From Streptomyces sp. NBC_00390 (GTDB taxonomy: Bacteria > Actinomycetota > Actinomycetes > Streptomycetales > Streptomycetaceae): 64,000 nucleotides of DNA. The notes beneath the pieces were generated by a model. The model had not been told where the DNA came from, ran no database searches, and saw only the letters and a program-made list of their open reading frames with translations. Position 1 is the stretch's first letter. Each line of letters opens with the position of its first letter. The translations under genes were made by a program, and so were the position numbers. The stretch covers positions 5,766,001-5,830,000 of the forward strand of contig NZ_CP107945.1 of assembly GCF_036057275.1 (NCBI RefSeq), in the 5' to 3' direction. Positions 7,725-17,052 of this stretch are shown here, piece after piece.

Positions 7725-8306
7725 TCAGCCGCGCCGGCCCAGCATTGCCAGGAGCCGGGACTGGTGGCTGTCACCCGGTGGCGGCTCGATCGGCGGCGCG
7801 AACAGCCCGGACTTCGACAGTTCGGCCGCATACGGAGTGACCTCCTCCAGGGCGAAGGCCACCAGCTCGTCCGGCAGCCGCTCCGACGCGCCGATCGCCC
7901 GTGACAGGTCCCAGGAGTGCACCACCGCGTCCGTGATCATCTGCGCGCAGTACGCGACCGCCGGAGTCTCCCCGTACGACAGCCGCACGGTCCGCTCCAG
8001 CGCCCCCTCGGCGGCGAAGGCCTTGCGTGCCGCCCGCGCGGCCTCGTCCCAGGCGGTCTTGGGGCGGCTGCCGAGAACGTCTCCGTCATAGGCGTCGCCC
8101 ACCTCCGCGATCGACGCCCCGTCGCTCACCAGATCGGGCACCCACAGCTGCTCGGCGGTGAGGTGATTGACCAGATCGCGTACGGACCACTCCGTGCACG
8201 GCGTCGGATCGTCCCACTGGTCGGTGTGCACGGCGTGCACACGCTCGGTGAACAGGGTGAGCGCCTCGGAGTGCCGGGCCAGGAGCGTTGCCACGTCGTT
8301 TTCCAT
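7725..8306 (-). CDS. TIGR03086/DinB-like metal-binding protein
   Basis: Cytoplasmic protein of 193 residues related to the mycothiol-dependent maleylpyruvate isomerase N-terminal (DinB-like four-helix) fold. The typical segment DQWDDPTPCTEWSVRDLVNHL places a histidine ligand after the CTEW motif. A further histidine lies in MITDAVVHSWDLSRAIG, and the protein ends in a helical C-terminus. Relatives are usually annotated TIGR03086 family; some act as thiol-dependent transferases. The specific reaction is unknown. ATG 8306 is used; a GTG three codons upstream is possible. No strong ribosome-binding site is seen. Confidence 0.8.
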   Translation of the reverse strand: MENDVATLLARHSEALTLFTERVHAVHTDQWDDPTPCTEWSVRDLVNHLTAEQLWVPDLVSDGASIAEVGDAYDGDVLGSRPKTAWDEAARAARKAFAAEGALERTVRLSYGETPAVAYCAQMITDAVVHSWDLSRAIGASERLPDELVAFALEEVTPYAAELSKSGLFAPPIEPPPGDSHQSRLLAMLGRRG

Positions 8307-8368
8307 ACGGATCACTGTTGCGCGCCGCGGACCGGGACGCGAGTCCGGCGGGGGACCGCCGGTGCCTG

Positions 8369-9085
8369 TCAGCGGCCGGTGGCGTCGGCCAGGGCGTCGT
8401 GCACCCCCGGCTCCTTCGCGCCGAGGAAGTGCGGGTCGGGCCGCAGCGCCGCGTCCAGCGACGCCTTGCCGGCCGCGAACATCTCCCGTACGCCGCCGTA
8501 GTACCAGGTCGCGTCGTGCGGCTCGACGACCCCGACGCCGTACGCATCGACCCCGGCCGCGTTGCACAGCGCGACGGCGCGCCGGATGTGGAAGCCCTGT
8601 GTCACCAGGACCGCGTGATCGACCCCGAAGATCTTCTTGGCCCGTACGCACGAGTCCCAGGTGTCGAACCCGGCGTAGTCGCTGACGATCAGCCTGTCCG
8701 GCACACCGCGCTCGGCGAGATAGGTGCGCATCGCGTCGGGCTCGTCGTACTCCGCCCGGCTGTTGTCGCCGGTGACCAGCACGACCTTGACCTTGCCCGT
8801 CCGGTACAGCTCGGCTGCGGTATCCAGGCGGTGGGCGAGATACGGCGTGGGCCGGCCGTTCCACAGCCCGGCCCCGAAAACGACGGCGACCTCCTGTGCG
8901 GGGACCTCGGCGGCGGTACGGACCCGGCTGTCGGCGACCGCGTGCATCCAGGTCGCGGGCGCGAGCGCGAACACGCACCCGAGCATGACCGCCTGCACGG
9001 TCCGGCGCCGGGCGCGCCGAGTACGCGGCAGCCGGGGTCTCGGCAGGCTCCTGGGCAGGCGCAGCTTCTTCAGAGGTCCCCTCAT
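8369..9085 (-). CDS. SanA/YdcF-like DUF218 membrane protein
   Basis: Predicted 238-residue protein with a basic N-terminus, one signal-anchor helix (about residues 30-52) and an extracytoplasmic DUF218 domain. Motifs are VAVVFGAGLWNGRPTPYLAHRLDTA, VLVTGDNS with an acidic AEYDEPDAM, and VTQGFHIRRAV. These match the SanA/vancomycin-sensitivity branch, whose members affect envelope permeability. The catalytic chemistry is not established. It is divergent from the gene at 9143 and shares that 57-base promoter gap. Confidence 0.85.
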   Translation of the reverse strand: MRGPLKKLRLPRSLPRPRLPRTRRARRRTVQAVMLGCVFALAPATWMHAVADSRVRTAAEVPAQEVAVVFGAGLWNGRPTPYLAHRLDTAAELYRTGKVKVVLVTGDNSRAEYDEPDAMRTYLAERGVPDRLIVSDYAGFDTWDSCVRAKKIFGVDHAVLVTQGFHIRRAVALCNAAGVDAYGVGVVEPHDATWYYGGVREMFAAGKASLDAALRPDPHFLGAKEPGVHDALADATGR

Positions 9086-9142
9086 GCCAGGTCAGACGTC
9101 GTCCCGCGGTAAAAGGTTCGGTCGGCCGCACGGCTTCCTGAC

Positions 9143-9928
9143 ATGATCACCGCCATGATGGCCGAGAGGGCGCTCGTGGGGGCCCGCAACAACGCAGAGT
9201 GGTGCGACGCGATGTGCCGCGCCCACGCAGTGCCGGGCGGCTTCGGCGCCCGCGCCTGGACCAGCGCGCGCCGGACACCGCTGCTGTACCCCGACGCGGT
9301 GACGCTGACCCGGGACGCGAGGGCCGACGACGTCCTCGGCACGGTCGACACGGCGAGCGCCGGCTGCTCGGTCAAGGACAGCTTCGCGGCCCTCGATCTG
9401 ACGGCGGCGGGGTTCGATGTGCTCTTCGAGGCGCAGTGGCTGCACCGCCCGGGCGATCTGCCCGCCCCCGCGGCGCCGCCGGAGACCGAGTGGAAGCAGG
9501 TGACGAGCCCCGCCGGACTCACCGAGTGGGCGGCCGCCTGGGACGGCGGACAGGGCCTGGCCGGCCTGTTCCGCCCGGAGCTCCTGTCCGACCCGGCGGT
9601 CACCTTCCTGGCCGCGCACTCCCGGTCCGGCACGCGACAGGGGCGCATCGTCGCCGGAGCCGTGGTGAACCTCGGCGCCGGGGCCGCGGGAGTCTCGAAC
9701 CTGTTCGCCGTGGACGACGACCTGGACGGCGCCTGGGCCGGCTGCCTGGGCGCCGTCGCCCGGCGGTGGCCGGGCACGCCCGTCGTCGGGTACGAGCACG
9801 GGGACGACCTGGACGCCGCGATCCGTCAGGGCTGCGCCCCGGCCGGGCCGCTGCGGGTCTGGCTCGCGTCCGGGCCGGCTGCAGACCATGCCGCCGCAAG
9901 CAGCGAACCGGCCGCCGCCGACACATAG
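9143..9928 (+). CDS. Uncharacterised protein with GNAT-like features
   Basis: Protein of 261 residues with no signal peptide or membrane helix. The N-terminal part (VGARNNAEWCDAMCRAHAVPGGFGARAWTS) is typical of actinobacterial hypothetical proteins. The C-terminal half resembles an acetyltransferase fold: RIVAGAVVNLGAGAAGVSNLFAVDDD followed by a segment ending PVVGYEHGDDLDAA. No acetyl-CoA loop is clear, so the function is left open. ATGs at 9143, 9155 and 9158 are possible starts. Its 3' end overlaps the convergent SWIM gene by 103 bp, which is unusual. Confidence 0.65.
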   Translation: MITAMMAERALVGARNNAEWCDAMCRAHAVPGGFGARAWTSARRTPLLYPDAVTLTRDARADDVLGTVDTASAGCSVKDSFAALDLTAAGFDVLFEAQWLHRPGDLPAPAAPPETEWKQVTSPAGLTEWAAAWDGGQGLAGLFRPELLSDPAVTFLAAHSRSGTRQGRIVAGAVVNLGAGAAGVSNLFAVDDDLDGAWAGCLGAVARRWPGTPVVGYEHGDDLDAAIRQGCAPAGPLRVWLASGPAADHAAASSEPAAADT

Positions 9929-11700
9929 ACCGCGGCCGCCAGCCATGCCGTCGCGAACGCGTCCGGGTCGCCGGGCAGCAGCCGCCCGAGGGCGTCGTGC
10001 CGTCGCTCGGCCGCTGCTGCGGCCAGCGCCCGTGCACAGTCCGCACCCGTGGTGAGGCCCACCGCCCGCAGCCGGCGCGGCAGTTCACCGTCGGCGGCCG
10101 CTGCCGTGACGGCCCGGCCGCCCGCGACCGCACGGTGGACGGCACGCCGCAGCAGATCCAGCTCGACCGGGAACGCGGGAGGCGGGGGGCACGGGGCGAA
10201 GACGGCCGACGGAGCGGGCACATCGGTGCGGTGAACCCGGCGCAGACCCAGGTCCACGCGTACGGTCCCGCCGTCGTGCCCCCTCCAGGCGGCGGCGAGC
10301 GCCCGTATGCCGTCCGGGCGGTCCGGCACGACCCGGCCGGCCAGCCGCAGCGCGAGCCCCGGGTACGAACCGAGCAGCCGGAGATTCTCCGCGTACGGCA
10401 ACTCGGGCCGCTCGTCCGGGGCGAGCAGCCGCAGCGTGGGGCCACCCGTGACGGCGAAGCCGCCCTGACCGGTCATGACTCCGGAGAGGAACAGCAGATC
10501 GCCGCCCGCCGGACGGTCGTCGGCCGGCAGATGCAGCCAGTCCAGCGCGGATGCGAGCTGGTCCGCGGGTGGTTTCTGCCACAGCGCATCGAGCGGCGGT
10601 TCGTGCCAGGCCGCACCGGGCGCCCGTACGGAACGCAGACGGGCACCCCCGCCGATCCTGCCCTCCGGTGACACGGTCGGGTCGGTGAGGATCACCGCGC
10701 CGCCGTCGCCCCACTCGCGCAGCGACAGCGCACAGCCACCGGGCACCGGTGACAGGGCTGCCGCGGCGGCCCGCTCGGGACCTCCGGGGGCGATGTCCGA
10801 GAGCGTGCGCAGCCCGCCGTCGGGAGCGAGTGCGTAGCCGGTCGCGCCCACATACCCGGAGGCGGTGACCACCGGTTCGGTGAACAGGCCGTGCAGACGC
10901 AGCGGTTTGGCGGGCCGGTAGGCACGGCGGGCGGGCGTGACGGCGTCGGCCGGGCGCCGCAGAAGACCGAGCAGACCCGCGAGCTCGGCCGAGAGCTCGG
11001 ACAGCCGGAAGCCGGGGTCGCCGGACCGCGCCTCGTCCAGCCGCCGGGCGATCCGCACCGCGGCAGCGGCGGGCAGCGGCAGCCCGGCGATGCGCGCCGA
11101 GTGCGCGGCGTGCAGCAGTTCCACCCGCTGTACGGCCCCGCCCCCGGCGACCCCCGCCACGAGCACGCCGGTGGCGGCGCGTCGCAGCCCGACGAGAGCG
11201 GACTGCTGCGCGGCGGTGAGGGGTTGGACGCCGCCGTCCGGCGCGTCCGGCTCCTTTGGTGCGGCGGCCGCGTCCGGCTTCTCCGGTACGGCGGCCGCGT
11301 CCGGCTCGTCCGACGTGGTGTGCGGCTCGTCCGGCGCGGTGTCCGGCTGAGGGCCTGTCCCGGCGGCCTGCTCCACGGCGGCCGGTCCGGCGGCCCCGGT
11401 TTCGGCCAGCGGCGCACTCGACAGCAGCGCGGCGCGGTGCAGGCAGGCAGGGGACAGCAGGCAGTCGCAGACGGCGTCCTCCGGGCGGGCCACGATCCCG
11501 TCCGTGACCTTCAGTGTCACGGACGTGTCCGCGTCCACCCGGACACGCACCCCGTCGTGCGTCGCCTCCACCGGCCAGCCGGAGGCCTTGGCGACGGCCG
11601 GGTCGATGCGCTTGCGCAGGCGCTGCGGGAGCAGTTCCAGCGCACCGGCCGCGACGTCGGCGGCGACCGGGGGCAGCGCGGGAGATGAGGGGCTGGTCAC
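9826..11700 (-). CDS. SWIM zinc-finger protein (last gene of MoxR/VWA operon)
   Basis: Protein of 624 residues. The N-terminus has a SWIM zinc finger with ligands Cys78, Cys80, Cys86 and His88 (CDCLLSPACLH). A Pro/Ala/Asp-rich linker follows, with tandem EPDAA-like repeats at about residues 120-155, then a long alpha/beta region without a recognised domain. SWIM fingers bind nucleic acid or protein. In E. coli the YehQ protein of the yeh operon is also a SWIM protein found next to an AAA+ ATPase and a VWA protein, which supports the same system here. The GTG start overlaps the VWA stop as GTGA, showing translational coupling. Confidence 0.8.
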   Translation of the reverse strand: MTSPSSPALPPVAADVAAGALELLPQRLRKRIDPAVAKASGWPVEATHDGVRVRVDADTSVTLKVTDGIVARPEDAVCDCLLSPACLHRAALLSSAPLAETGAAGPAAVEQAAGTGPQPDTAPDEPHTTSDEPDAAAVPEKPDAAAAPKEPDAPDGGVQPLTAAQQSALVGLRRAATGVLVAGVAGGGAVQRVELLHAAHSARIAGLPLPAAAAVRIARRLDEARSGDPGFRLSELSAELAGLLGLLRRPADAVTPARRAYRPAKPLRLHGLFTEPVVTASGYVGATGYALAPDGGLRTLSDIAPGGPERAAAAALSPVPGGCALSLREWGDGGAVILTDPTVSPEGRIGGGARLRSVRAPGAAWHEPPLDALWQKPPADQLASALDWLHLPADDRPAGGDLLFLSGVMTGQGGFAVTGGPTLRLLAPDERPELPYAENLRLLGSYPGLALRLAGRVVPDRPDGIRALAAAWRGHDGGTVRVDLGLRRVHRTDVPAPSAVFAPCPPPPAFPVELDLLRRAVHRAVAGGRAVTAAAADGELPRRLRAVGLTTGADCARALAAAAAERRHDALGRLLPGDPDAFATAWLAAAVYVSAAAGSLLAAAWSAAGPDASQTRSGPAGAQP

Positions 11701-14700
11701 CGGTGCGAACCTCCTACGCGTTCGCCGACCCAGCGGGCCAGCTCCAGAGGGCTGAGGGCGGCCACCGGCATGCCCGCGGCGACGAGCCTGCCCGCCACGC
11801 CCGCCGAGTAGCGCGGGCGGCCCTGGTCGTCCAGGGAGGCGCAGCCCAGCACATGGCAGCCCGCGTCGACCAGCGCCCGCACCTCGGACAGCAGCGGGCC
11901 GACCGGGCCGCCCTCCTCGAAGTCGCTGACCAGGACGACCAGCGTGCGCGACGGCACGGTCACCAGCTCGCGCGCGTGGCGCAGGCCGCGGGCGATGTTC
12001 GTACCGCCGCCGACGCGGACCTCGAGGAGCAGGCTCAGCGGGTCGTCGACATGGTCGGTCAGGTCGAGGACCTCGGTGGAGAACGCGACGAAGTGCGTGC
12101 TCAGGACAGGGACCCCGGCCAGGACGGAGGCAGTCAGCGCCGACCAGATGGTGGAGGCCTCCATGGAACCGGACACGTCGACGACGAGCACCAGCCGCCA
12201 GTCGGCGGCGCGCCGCGAGCGCGTGCGGAAGACCGGCCGCTCCGGCAGGACCGTGACGGCCCCGGTGGCGGGGTCCCGGCTCGCGGTCGCCAGGTTGGCC
12301 CGCAGCGTGCGCGGGAGATCCAGCGGGCCGCCGGGGCGGCGGGTGGGACGCGGGCGGGCGAGCCCGGTGAGCGCGGGGCGCAGCCGGTTCGCGAGCGCTG
12401 TGGTCAACTCCCTTACCAGCCGGGCCACCAGCGGCCGGAGCCGGGCGAGCTGCTGCTCGGGCATGCCGCCGGCGTAGGACAGGACCGTGCGCAGCAGCTC
12501 CACGGAGGGCCGCGCGGCGGCGGGGTCCACCTCGAGGGCGGCGTCGAGCCGTCCGGCGTCGGCGGCGGCTGCGAGCACCTCCTCACGCACACCGGGCCCG
12601 AAGAGGGCGGTGAGCTCCTCGGCCCAGGCCCGGACATCGGGGTACGGCGCCTCGGTGCCGCCGCCCTGACCGCTGCCGCCGTACCCGTCCTCACCGCGCG
12701 AGCCCTCACCGTGCCCGCGCCCGTACAACTCGTCGAGTGCGGTGGCCACCCGCCCGGCACTGCCGGTCAACTCCCGGCCCTGCCCGAGCAGAAGCCGCCA
12801 CCGCTCGCCGGCCCCGAGTCCGGCCGGGGCGGCAGGTGCCCCGCTCTCGGGGGTTCCGGGGTCGCCCGGGACACCGGACGGGGCTGTCTCCGGCCCGGTG
12901 GTCGCCGCGCCTGCGGGGGCGTCCGCCGCTGTCGCGGCACCCGACGCGGTGGTTCGGCCGGTCGTGGGTCCGGGTGGGGCGGGGGCCGCCCCGGGCGCGT
13001 TCGCGGCGGGGACGGCACCGGGACCGAGCGGTCCGACGAGGCCGTCGAGGCCGTGGCCGGACTCGGCACTGTGGCGGTGCGCTCGGTCACGCACGCCGAC
13101 GGCTGCCGCACCGGGGTTGCCCGCAGGGGCGGTTCCGGGATCGCCCGGCGGGGCGGTCTCCGGCCCGGTCGCCGCCGCGACCGGCGACAACTGCCTTGCC
13201 GTGAGCGTCTCGCGGCCAGTCAGGTCCGCATCGGCCAGGAGGGCCAGGATCACCGGGTCGGTGACGGGGCCCGTGAGAGTGCCGGCCGCCGTGCCTGTGC
13301 GATCCTCCACCACTGCGAGCAGGCGGCCGCGCGCCGCCGGGGCGAGTGCTTCGAATCCAGCGCGCAGTGCCGGGAGCCGGTTCAGGAAGGCACGGTCGGG
13401 GAGGGACTCCACCCGCTCCAGCAGCGGATCCAGCGCCCGGCCCGCCTCCAGCAGCGGGCCCGCCGCGAGCAGCGTGCCGCGCAGGAACCCGGTGAGTGCG
13501 GTCCGCAGTTCCGGTGATGTGGCGCTGTCCGTTCGGGACGCCAGCCGGGTGCCGAACTCGCCCGCGTCCCGCTGCCCCAGCAGCACCCGCGCCGCGCCGG
13601 CCGCACCCCGGATCAGCGGCGTCGCCGACGCGTCCAGACGGGCCAGCGCGTCGGCGAGGCGCAGACCGCCGCCGAGGGCATCGGCCCGGCCGGCGAGCGC
13701 CACCAGTGCACGGGCGTCGTCCGGCTCGGTGGAGCCCGCGAGCCCGTCGAGCGCGCGTACACCGGCCGCCGACAGCTCCTCGTACGCCGCGTCGACCGCG
13801 GCCCGCTCCCAGGCCTCGCCGAGACCCGCCAGATGCCCGGAGCGGACGCGGTCCAACAGGGTCATCCCGGCCAGCAGTTCGGGCAGCGTGCCGGTGGCCG
13901 GGAGCAGCACGGCCGCCTCGGCCAGCAGCGAGAGGGCTAGCTCGGGAAGCGCGCAGCGCGCTGCCTCGGTCAGCCCCTCGATGACGTCGGCGGCGGTCGG
14001 GCCACCCTGCCGCTGCTGCTCGTGGCGCCGCCGTCGCAGCATCCCTGCGGCGGCCTGTTCGAGGGTCACGCCGTGCGCGCCCGCCATGTCGAGCATCGCC
14101 GTCGTGGACGGTGACCAGGCCGCCGCCCAGCGGGTCGTCAGCGCGGCGGCGTCGCCGACACCGGCGACGTGGGACTCCTCCCCGTAAGGGACATGGCAGA
14201 GCGTCAGCCGTCTCAGACAGATCTCGCGGCGCCGGTCCAGGTCACTGCGCAGGATGTCGAGCCGCAGCTCGCGTCGCCCGGGTTCGCCGGGTCCGGGCAG
14301 GCGCAGCTCGCCGAGCAGCGCCTCGACCGCGGGACCGAGTCCGGAACGCGGCGTGCCCGGTGCGAGCCGCCCGAGCCGTGTGCCGACCAGGACCCGCTCC
14401 ATCGCGGCGGCCACCACCCGGCCACGCCCCAGCAACTGGCCCTGGGTGAGCACGGTCCGGGCCGCCTCCGCCAGTTCCCCCCGCCCGGCGGCGGGCAGCC
14501 CGCGCAGGGTCGCCAGGTCGCGTGCCATGCGCACCACTTCGCGGGCATCGGCGGGCCCGCTGGGATGCCCGGCGTCCCGCACGGCGGCACAGATCCGCAC
14601 GGCCGTGCCGGTCAGCAGCTCGTCCAGCCGCCTGTGATCGCCGGCCGCGTGGAACACACCGTGCTGCCACTCCGGATCCCGGATCCCGGCGGGGTAGCCG

Positions 14701-15899
14701 GAGCGCTCGTCGAGCAGGGCGTACGAGTACGGCACCAGCGAGGTGACGACCGCAGGTCCCTCCGCCGACGGTTCCGTCTCCGCCGGGGCGGTGACGGACC
14801 CCGGCAGCAGTGCGGGTGCGTGGAACGCACCGATCACGGCAGCCGCCCGCCGGCCTGTCCAGGCCCGCAGATGACGCCGCATGTTCGCCTCGCGCCGCAG
14901 GTCGTGGGTGTCGACGGCACCCGTGTCCGAGCGCAGTGCCCAGCCGACGGCCAGTGCGGCGCGCCGCAGCGCCTCGGGTTCGGAGCCGGGTGCGGTCGCC
15001 TCCACCAGCCGGTCCCACAGATCGTCCCCGGGCCGTCCGCCGGCCCTGGCCCGCAGCGCGGCCGCGAGCGCTCCGGCGCGGGTCGGCCTCGCGGTCCGCG
15101 GACCGGTCTGCGCACCGGATCGTGCGCCCGTACCCGACCGCGGCTGCGCGCCGGCAACCGGCCCCTGACCCGGTCCGGCGTCCGGTCCGGCGTCCGGGCC
15201 CGGACCGGCAGGAGGATCCTCGGCAGGACGGGCGACCGGATCCGTCCCGGCATCCGAACCGGCATCCCACCGGGCCGCGAGCGGCAGATCGAACGGCACC
15301 ACCTGCACGCCCGCCTCCCGTGCCCAGCGGATCGCCGCCATTTCCGGTGAGAACTCTGCGAACGGCAGGAACACCAGTCCGCGTCCGCCGTCTCCCCCAC
15401 TGCCCGCGAGCGCGACCGGTGGCACCGTCGCCGGGTCGGCCAGATGCTCCAGCCACGGCGCGAACTCCTCGGGCAGCTCGATGAACAGCACCTCCGGCGC
15501 CGCCTCGGCCAGCAGCGCGGGCACCGCCGCCGCGAGCGCGGGGGAGTGGTGCCGTACCCCGATCAGATACGGGTCACGGCACCCGGCGAGCTCCGCCACC
15601 GCCCGCGCGGGCGACGCCGATCCTCCGTCGGACCCGGGGGTGCCGGCTCCGGTGGGCCCGGGTGATCCATCGGCTTCCGATGGCCGGCGCGATGCGGCTG
15701 CTTCGGCGTGTCCGGCCGATCCGGCCTGTTCGCCCGATCCGACCGACGCGGCGGCTCCGGGTGACCTGTCGGCTCCGGAGGCGCCGGTGGATCCGGGTGG
15801 TCCGGGTGGCCAAGGGGGTCCCGGTGCCTCGGAGGGGCCGGAGGCACCGGACCGCCCCCGCGCTCCGAGCGACCCGCGAGGCTGCTCACCTGAGCTCAT
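11697..15899 (-). CDS. DUF5682-VWA fusion protein of the MoxR/VWA operon
   Basis: Very large protein of 1400 residues. A low-complexity Gly/Pro/Ser-rich N-terminus of about 100 residues is followed by a DUF5682-like domain starting YLIGVRHHSPALAAAVPALL, with VLFIELPEEFAPW and VQVVPFDLPLAARW. A second low-complexity linker lies around residues 900-1030. The C-terminus is a von Willebrand A domain with an intact MIDAS: D1241-x-S-x-S in DVSGSM, GGGTNI and SDFEEGG. VWA proteins act as substrate adaptors for MoxR ATPases. E. coli has these parts as separate YehM- and YehP-like proteins, so this is a natural fusion. The ATG at 15899 is chosen for its GGGAG ribosome-binding site; it overlaps the ATPase gene by 14 bp. 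Confidence 0.82.
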   Translation of the reverse strand: MSSGEQPRGSLGARGRSGASGPSEAPGPPWPPGPPGSTGASGADRSPGAAASVGSGEQAGSAGHAEAAASRRPSEADGSPGPTGAGTPGSDGGSASPARAVAELAGCRDPYLIGVRHHSPALAAAVPALLAEAAPEVLFIELPEEFAPWLEHLADPATVPPVALAGSGGDGGRGLVFLPFAEFSPEMAAIRWAREAGVQVVPFDLPLAARWDAGSDAGTDPVARPAEDPPAGPGPDAGPDAGPGQGPVAGAQPRSGTGARSGAQTGPRTARPTRAGALAAALRARAGGRPGDDLWDRLVEATAPGSEPEALRRAALAVGWALRSDTGAVDTHDLRREANMRRHLRAWTGRRAAAVIGAFHAPALLPGSVTAPAETEPSAEGPAVVTSLVPYSYALLDERSGYPAGIRDPEWQHGVFHAAGDHRRLDELLTGTAVRICAAVRDAGHPSGPADAREVVRMARDLATLRGLPAAGRGELAEAARTVLTQGQLLGRGRVVAAAMERVLVGTRLGRLAPGTPRSGLGPAVEALLGELRLPGPGEPGRRELRLDILRSDLDRRREICLRRLTLCHVPYGEESHVAGVGDAAALTTRWAAAWSPSTTAMLDMAGAHGVTLEQAAAGMLRRRRHEQQRQGGPTAADVIEGLTEAARCALPELALSLLAEAAVLLPATGTLPELLAGMTLLDRVRSGHLAGLGEAWERAAVDAAYEELSAAGVRALDGLAGSTEPDDARALVALAGRADALGGGLRLADALARLDASATPLIRGAAGAARVLLGQRDAGEFGTRLASRTDSATSPELRTALTGFLRGTLLAAGPLLEAGRALDPLLERVESLPDRAFLNRLPALRAGFEALAPAARGRLLAVVEDRTGTAAGTLTGPVTDPVILALLADADLTGRETLTARQLSPVAAATGPETAPPGDPGTAPAGNPGAAAVGVRDRAHRHSAESGHGLDGLVGPLGPGAVPAANAPGAAPAPPGPTTGRTTASGAATAADAPAGAATTGPETAPSGVPGDPGTPESGAPAAPAGLGAGERWRLLLGQGRELTGSAGRVATALDELYGRGHGEGSRGEDGYGGSGQGGGTEAPYPDVRAWAEELTALFGPGVREEVLAAAADAGRLDAALEVDPAAARPSVELLRTVLSYAGGMPEQQLARLRPLVARLVRELTTALANRLRPALTGLARPRPTRRPGGPLDLPRTLRANLATASRDPATGAVTVLPERPVFRTRSRRAADWRLVLVVDVSGSMEASTIWSALTASVLAGVPVLSTHFVAFSTEVLDLTDHVDDPLSLLLEVRVGGGTNIARGLRHARELVTVPSRTLVVLVSDFEEGGPVGPLLSEVRALVDAGCHVLGCASLDDQGRPRYSAGVAGRLVAAGMPVAALSPLELARWVGERVGGSHR

Positions 15900-17052
15900 C
15901 GCGCAGCTCCCACAGCGTCCGCCACAGCGGTGCCCCGCCCTCCGCCCGGCGCCGTACCGGCCCGTCCCAGTACCCGAGCAGCCGTGCATGATCGGCCGGA
16001 TCGTCCTTGCGCACGGTGCCGAGCAGATGGCCGGGCAGGGTGCGCGCCACGTCCCGCCCGGCACCCAGATACGCCGCCCCGAGCCCCATCGCCGTGGCGA
16101 CATGCACCGCCTCCGCCGTCGACATCACCGTCGAGGGCCGCTCCACCTCCCAGCCCTCGGCGCTGCGCCCGCTGCGCAGATCCCGGAACGCCGTCACCAG
16201 CGCCTCCAGCACGGCGTCGTCCACCGAGAACGCGGCCCCGGAGCGTGCCAGCGCCGCCGTGGCCTGACCGCGCACCAGTTCGGTCTCGGCCTCGATGTCG
16301 CCGATCGGGCCGACTTCCTCGAAGTTGAACCGGCGCTTCAGCGCCGCGGACATCTCCGACACGCCCTTGTCCCGCAAGTTGGCCGTGGCGATCAGCGTGA
16401 AGCCGGGCACCGCGTGCACGGTGCCGTCCGCGGCGTCACCACCGGCCAGTTCCGGTACGGACATCCGGCGCTCCGAGAGCAGCGAGACCAGCGCGTCCTG
16501 CACCTCGGGCAGACAGCGGGTGACCTCCTCGACCCGGGCCACCGCCCCCCGCGACATCGCGGTGAGCACGGGAGAGGGCACAAGTGCCTCCCGGCTCGGG
16601 CCCCTGGCGAGCAGCATCGCGTAGTTCCAGCCGTACCGCAGCTGGTCCTCCGTCGTACCCGCCGTGCCCTGCACGGTCAGCGTGCTCGTGCCGCAGACCG
16701 CGGCGGACAGCAGCTCCGACAGCATCGACTTGGCCGTGCCCGGCTCGCCGACCAGCAGCAGTCCACGCTCGCCCGCCAGCGTCACCACGCACCGCTCGAC
16801 CAGTGCACGGTCGCCGACGAACTTGCGCGACACCACCAGCTCTTGGCCGTCCGGCGCGCGCAGCGGCTCGCCGCCCGAGCCGCACACGAACAGCACGACG
16901 GCACGCGGCGTCATCCGCCAGCCCGGCGGCCTCGGCCCCTCGTCGTACCCGGCGAGGAACTCCAGCTCGTGCGCGTACCGGTCCTCCGGCAGCTCGACCT
17001 GCCGCCTCCCGCTCACCGCGACGCCACCGCCCGGCCCGTTCCGCGTGCTCAT
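15886..17052 (-). CDS. MoxR-type AAA+ ATPase
   Basis: Cytoplasmic AAA+ ATPase of 388 residues. Walker A is GEPGTAKS at 102-109. The Walker B equivalent is VARVEE, with Glu in place of the usual first Asp. Sensor 1 is in TLIATANLRDKG, and the arginine finger lies in ALKRRFNFEEVG. MoxR ATPases work as hexameric chaperones together with VWA proteins, and a VWA-domain gene is immediately downstream. The equivalent in the E. coli yeh cluster is YehL. The start overlaps the stop of the large DUF4132 gene as ATGA. What the complex remodels is not known. Confidence 0.88.
   Translation of the reverse strand: MSTRNGPGGGVAVSGRRQVELPEDRYAHELEFLAGYDEGPRPPGWRMTPRAVVLFVCGSGGEPLRAPDGQELVVSRKFVGDRALVERCVVTLAGERGLLLVGEPGTAKSMLSELLSAAVCGTSTLTVQGTAGTTEDQLRYGWNYAMLLARGPSREALVPSPVLTAMSRGAVARVEEVTRCLPEVQDALVSLLSERRMSVPELAGGDAADGTVHAVPGFTLIATANLRDKGVSEMSAALKRRFNFEEVGPIGDIEAETELVRGQATAALARSGAAFSVDDAVLEALVTAFRDLRSGRSAEGWEVERPSTVMSTAEAVHVATAMGLGAAYLGAGRDVARTLPGHLLGTVRKDDPADHARLLGYWDGPVRRRAEGGAPLWRTLWELRDELR

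Noticed and set aside
5594-7840. 748-codon frame antisense to nasA
   Set aside because: Arg/Gly/His-rich translation with no domain; the minus strand encodes a complete molybdoenzyme with four iron-sulfur cysteines.
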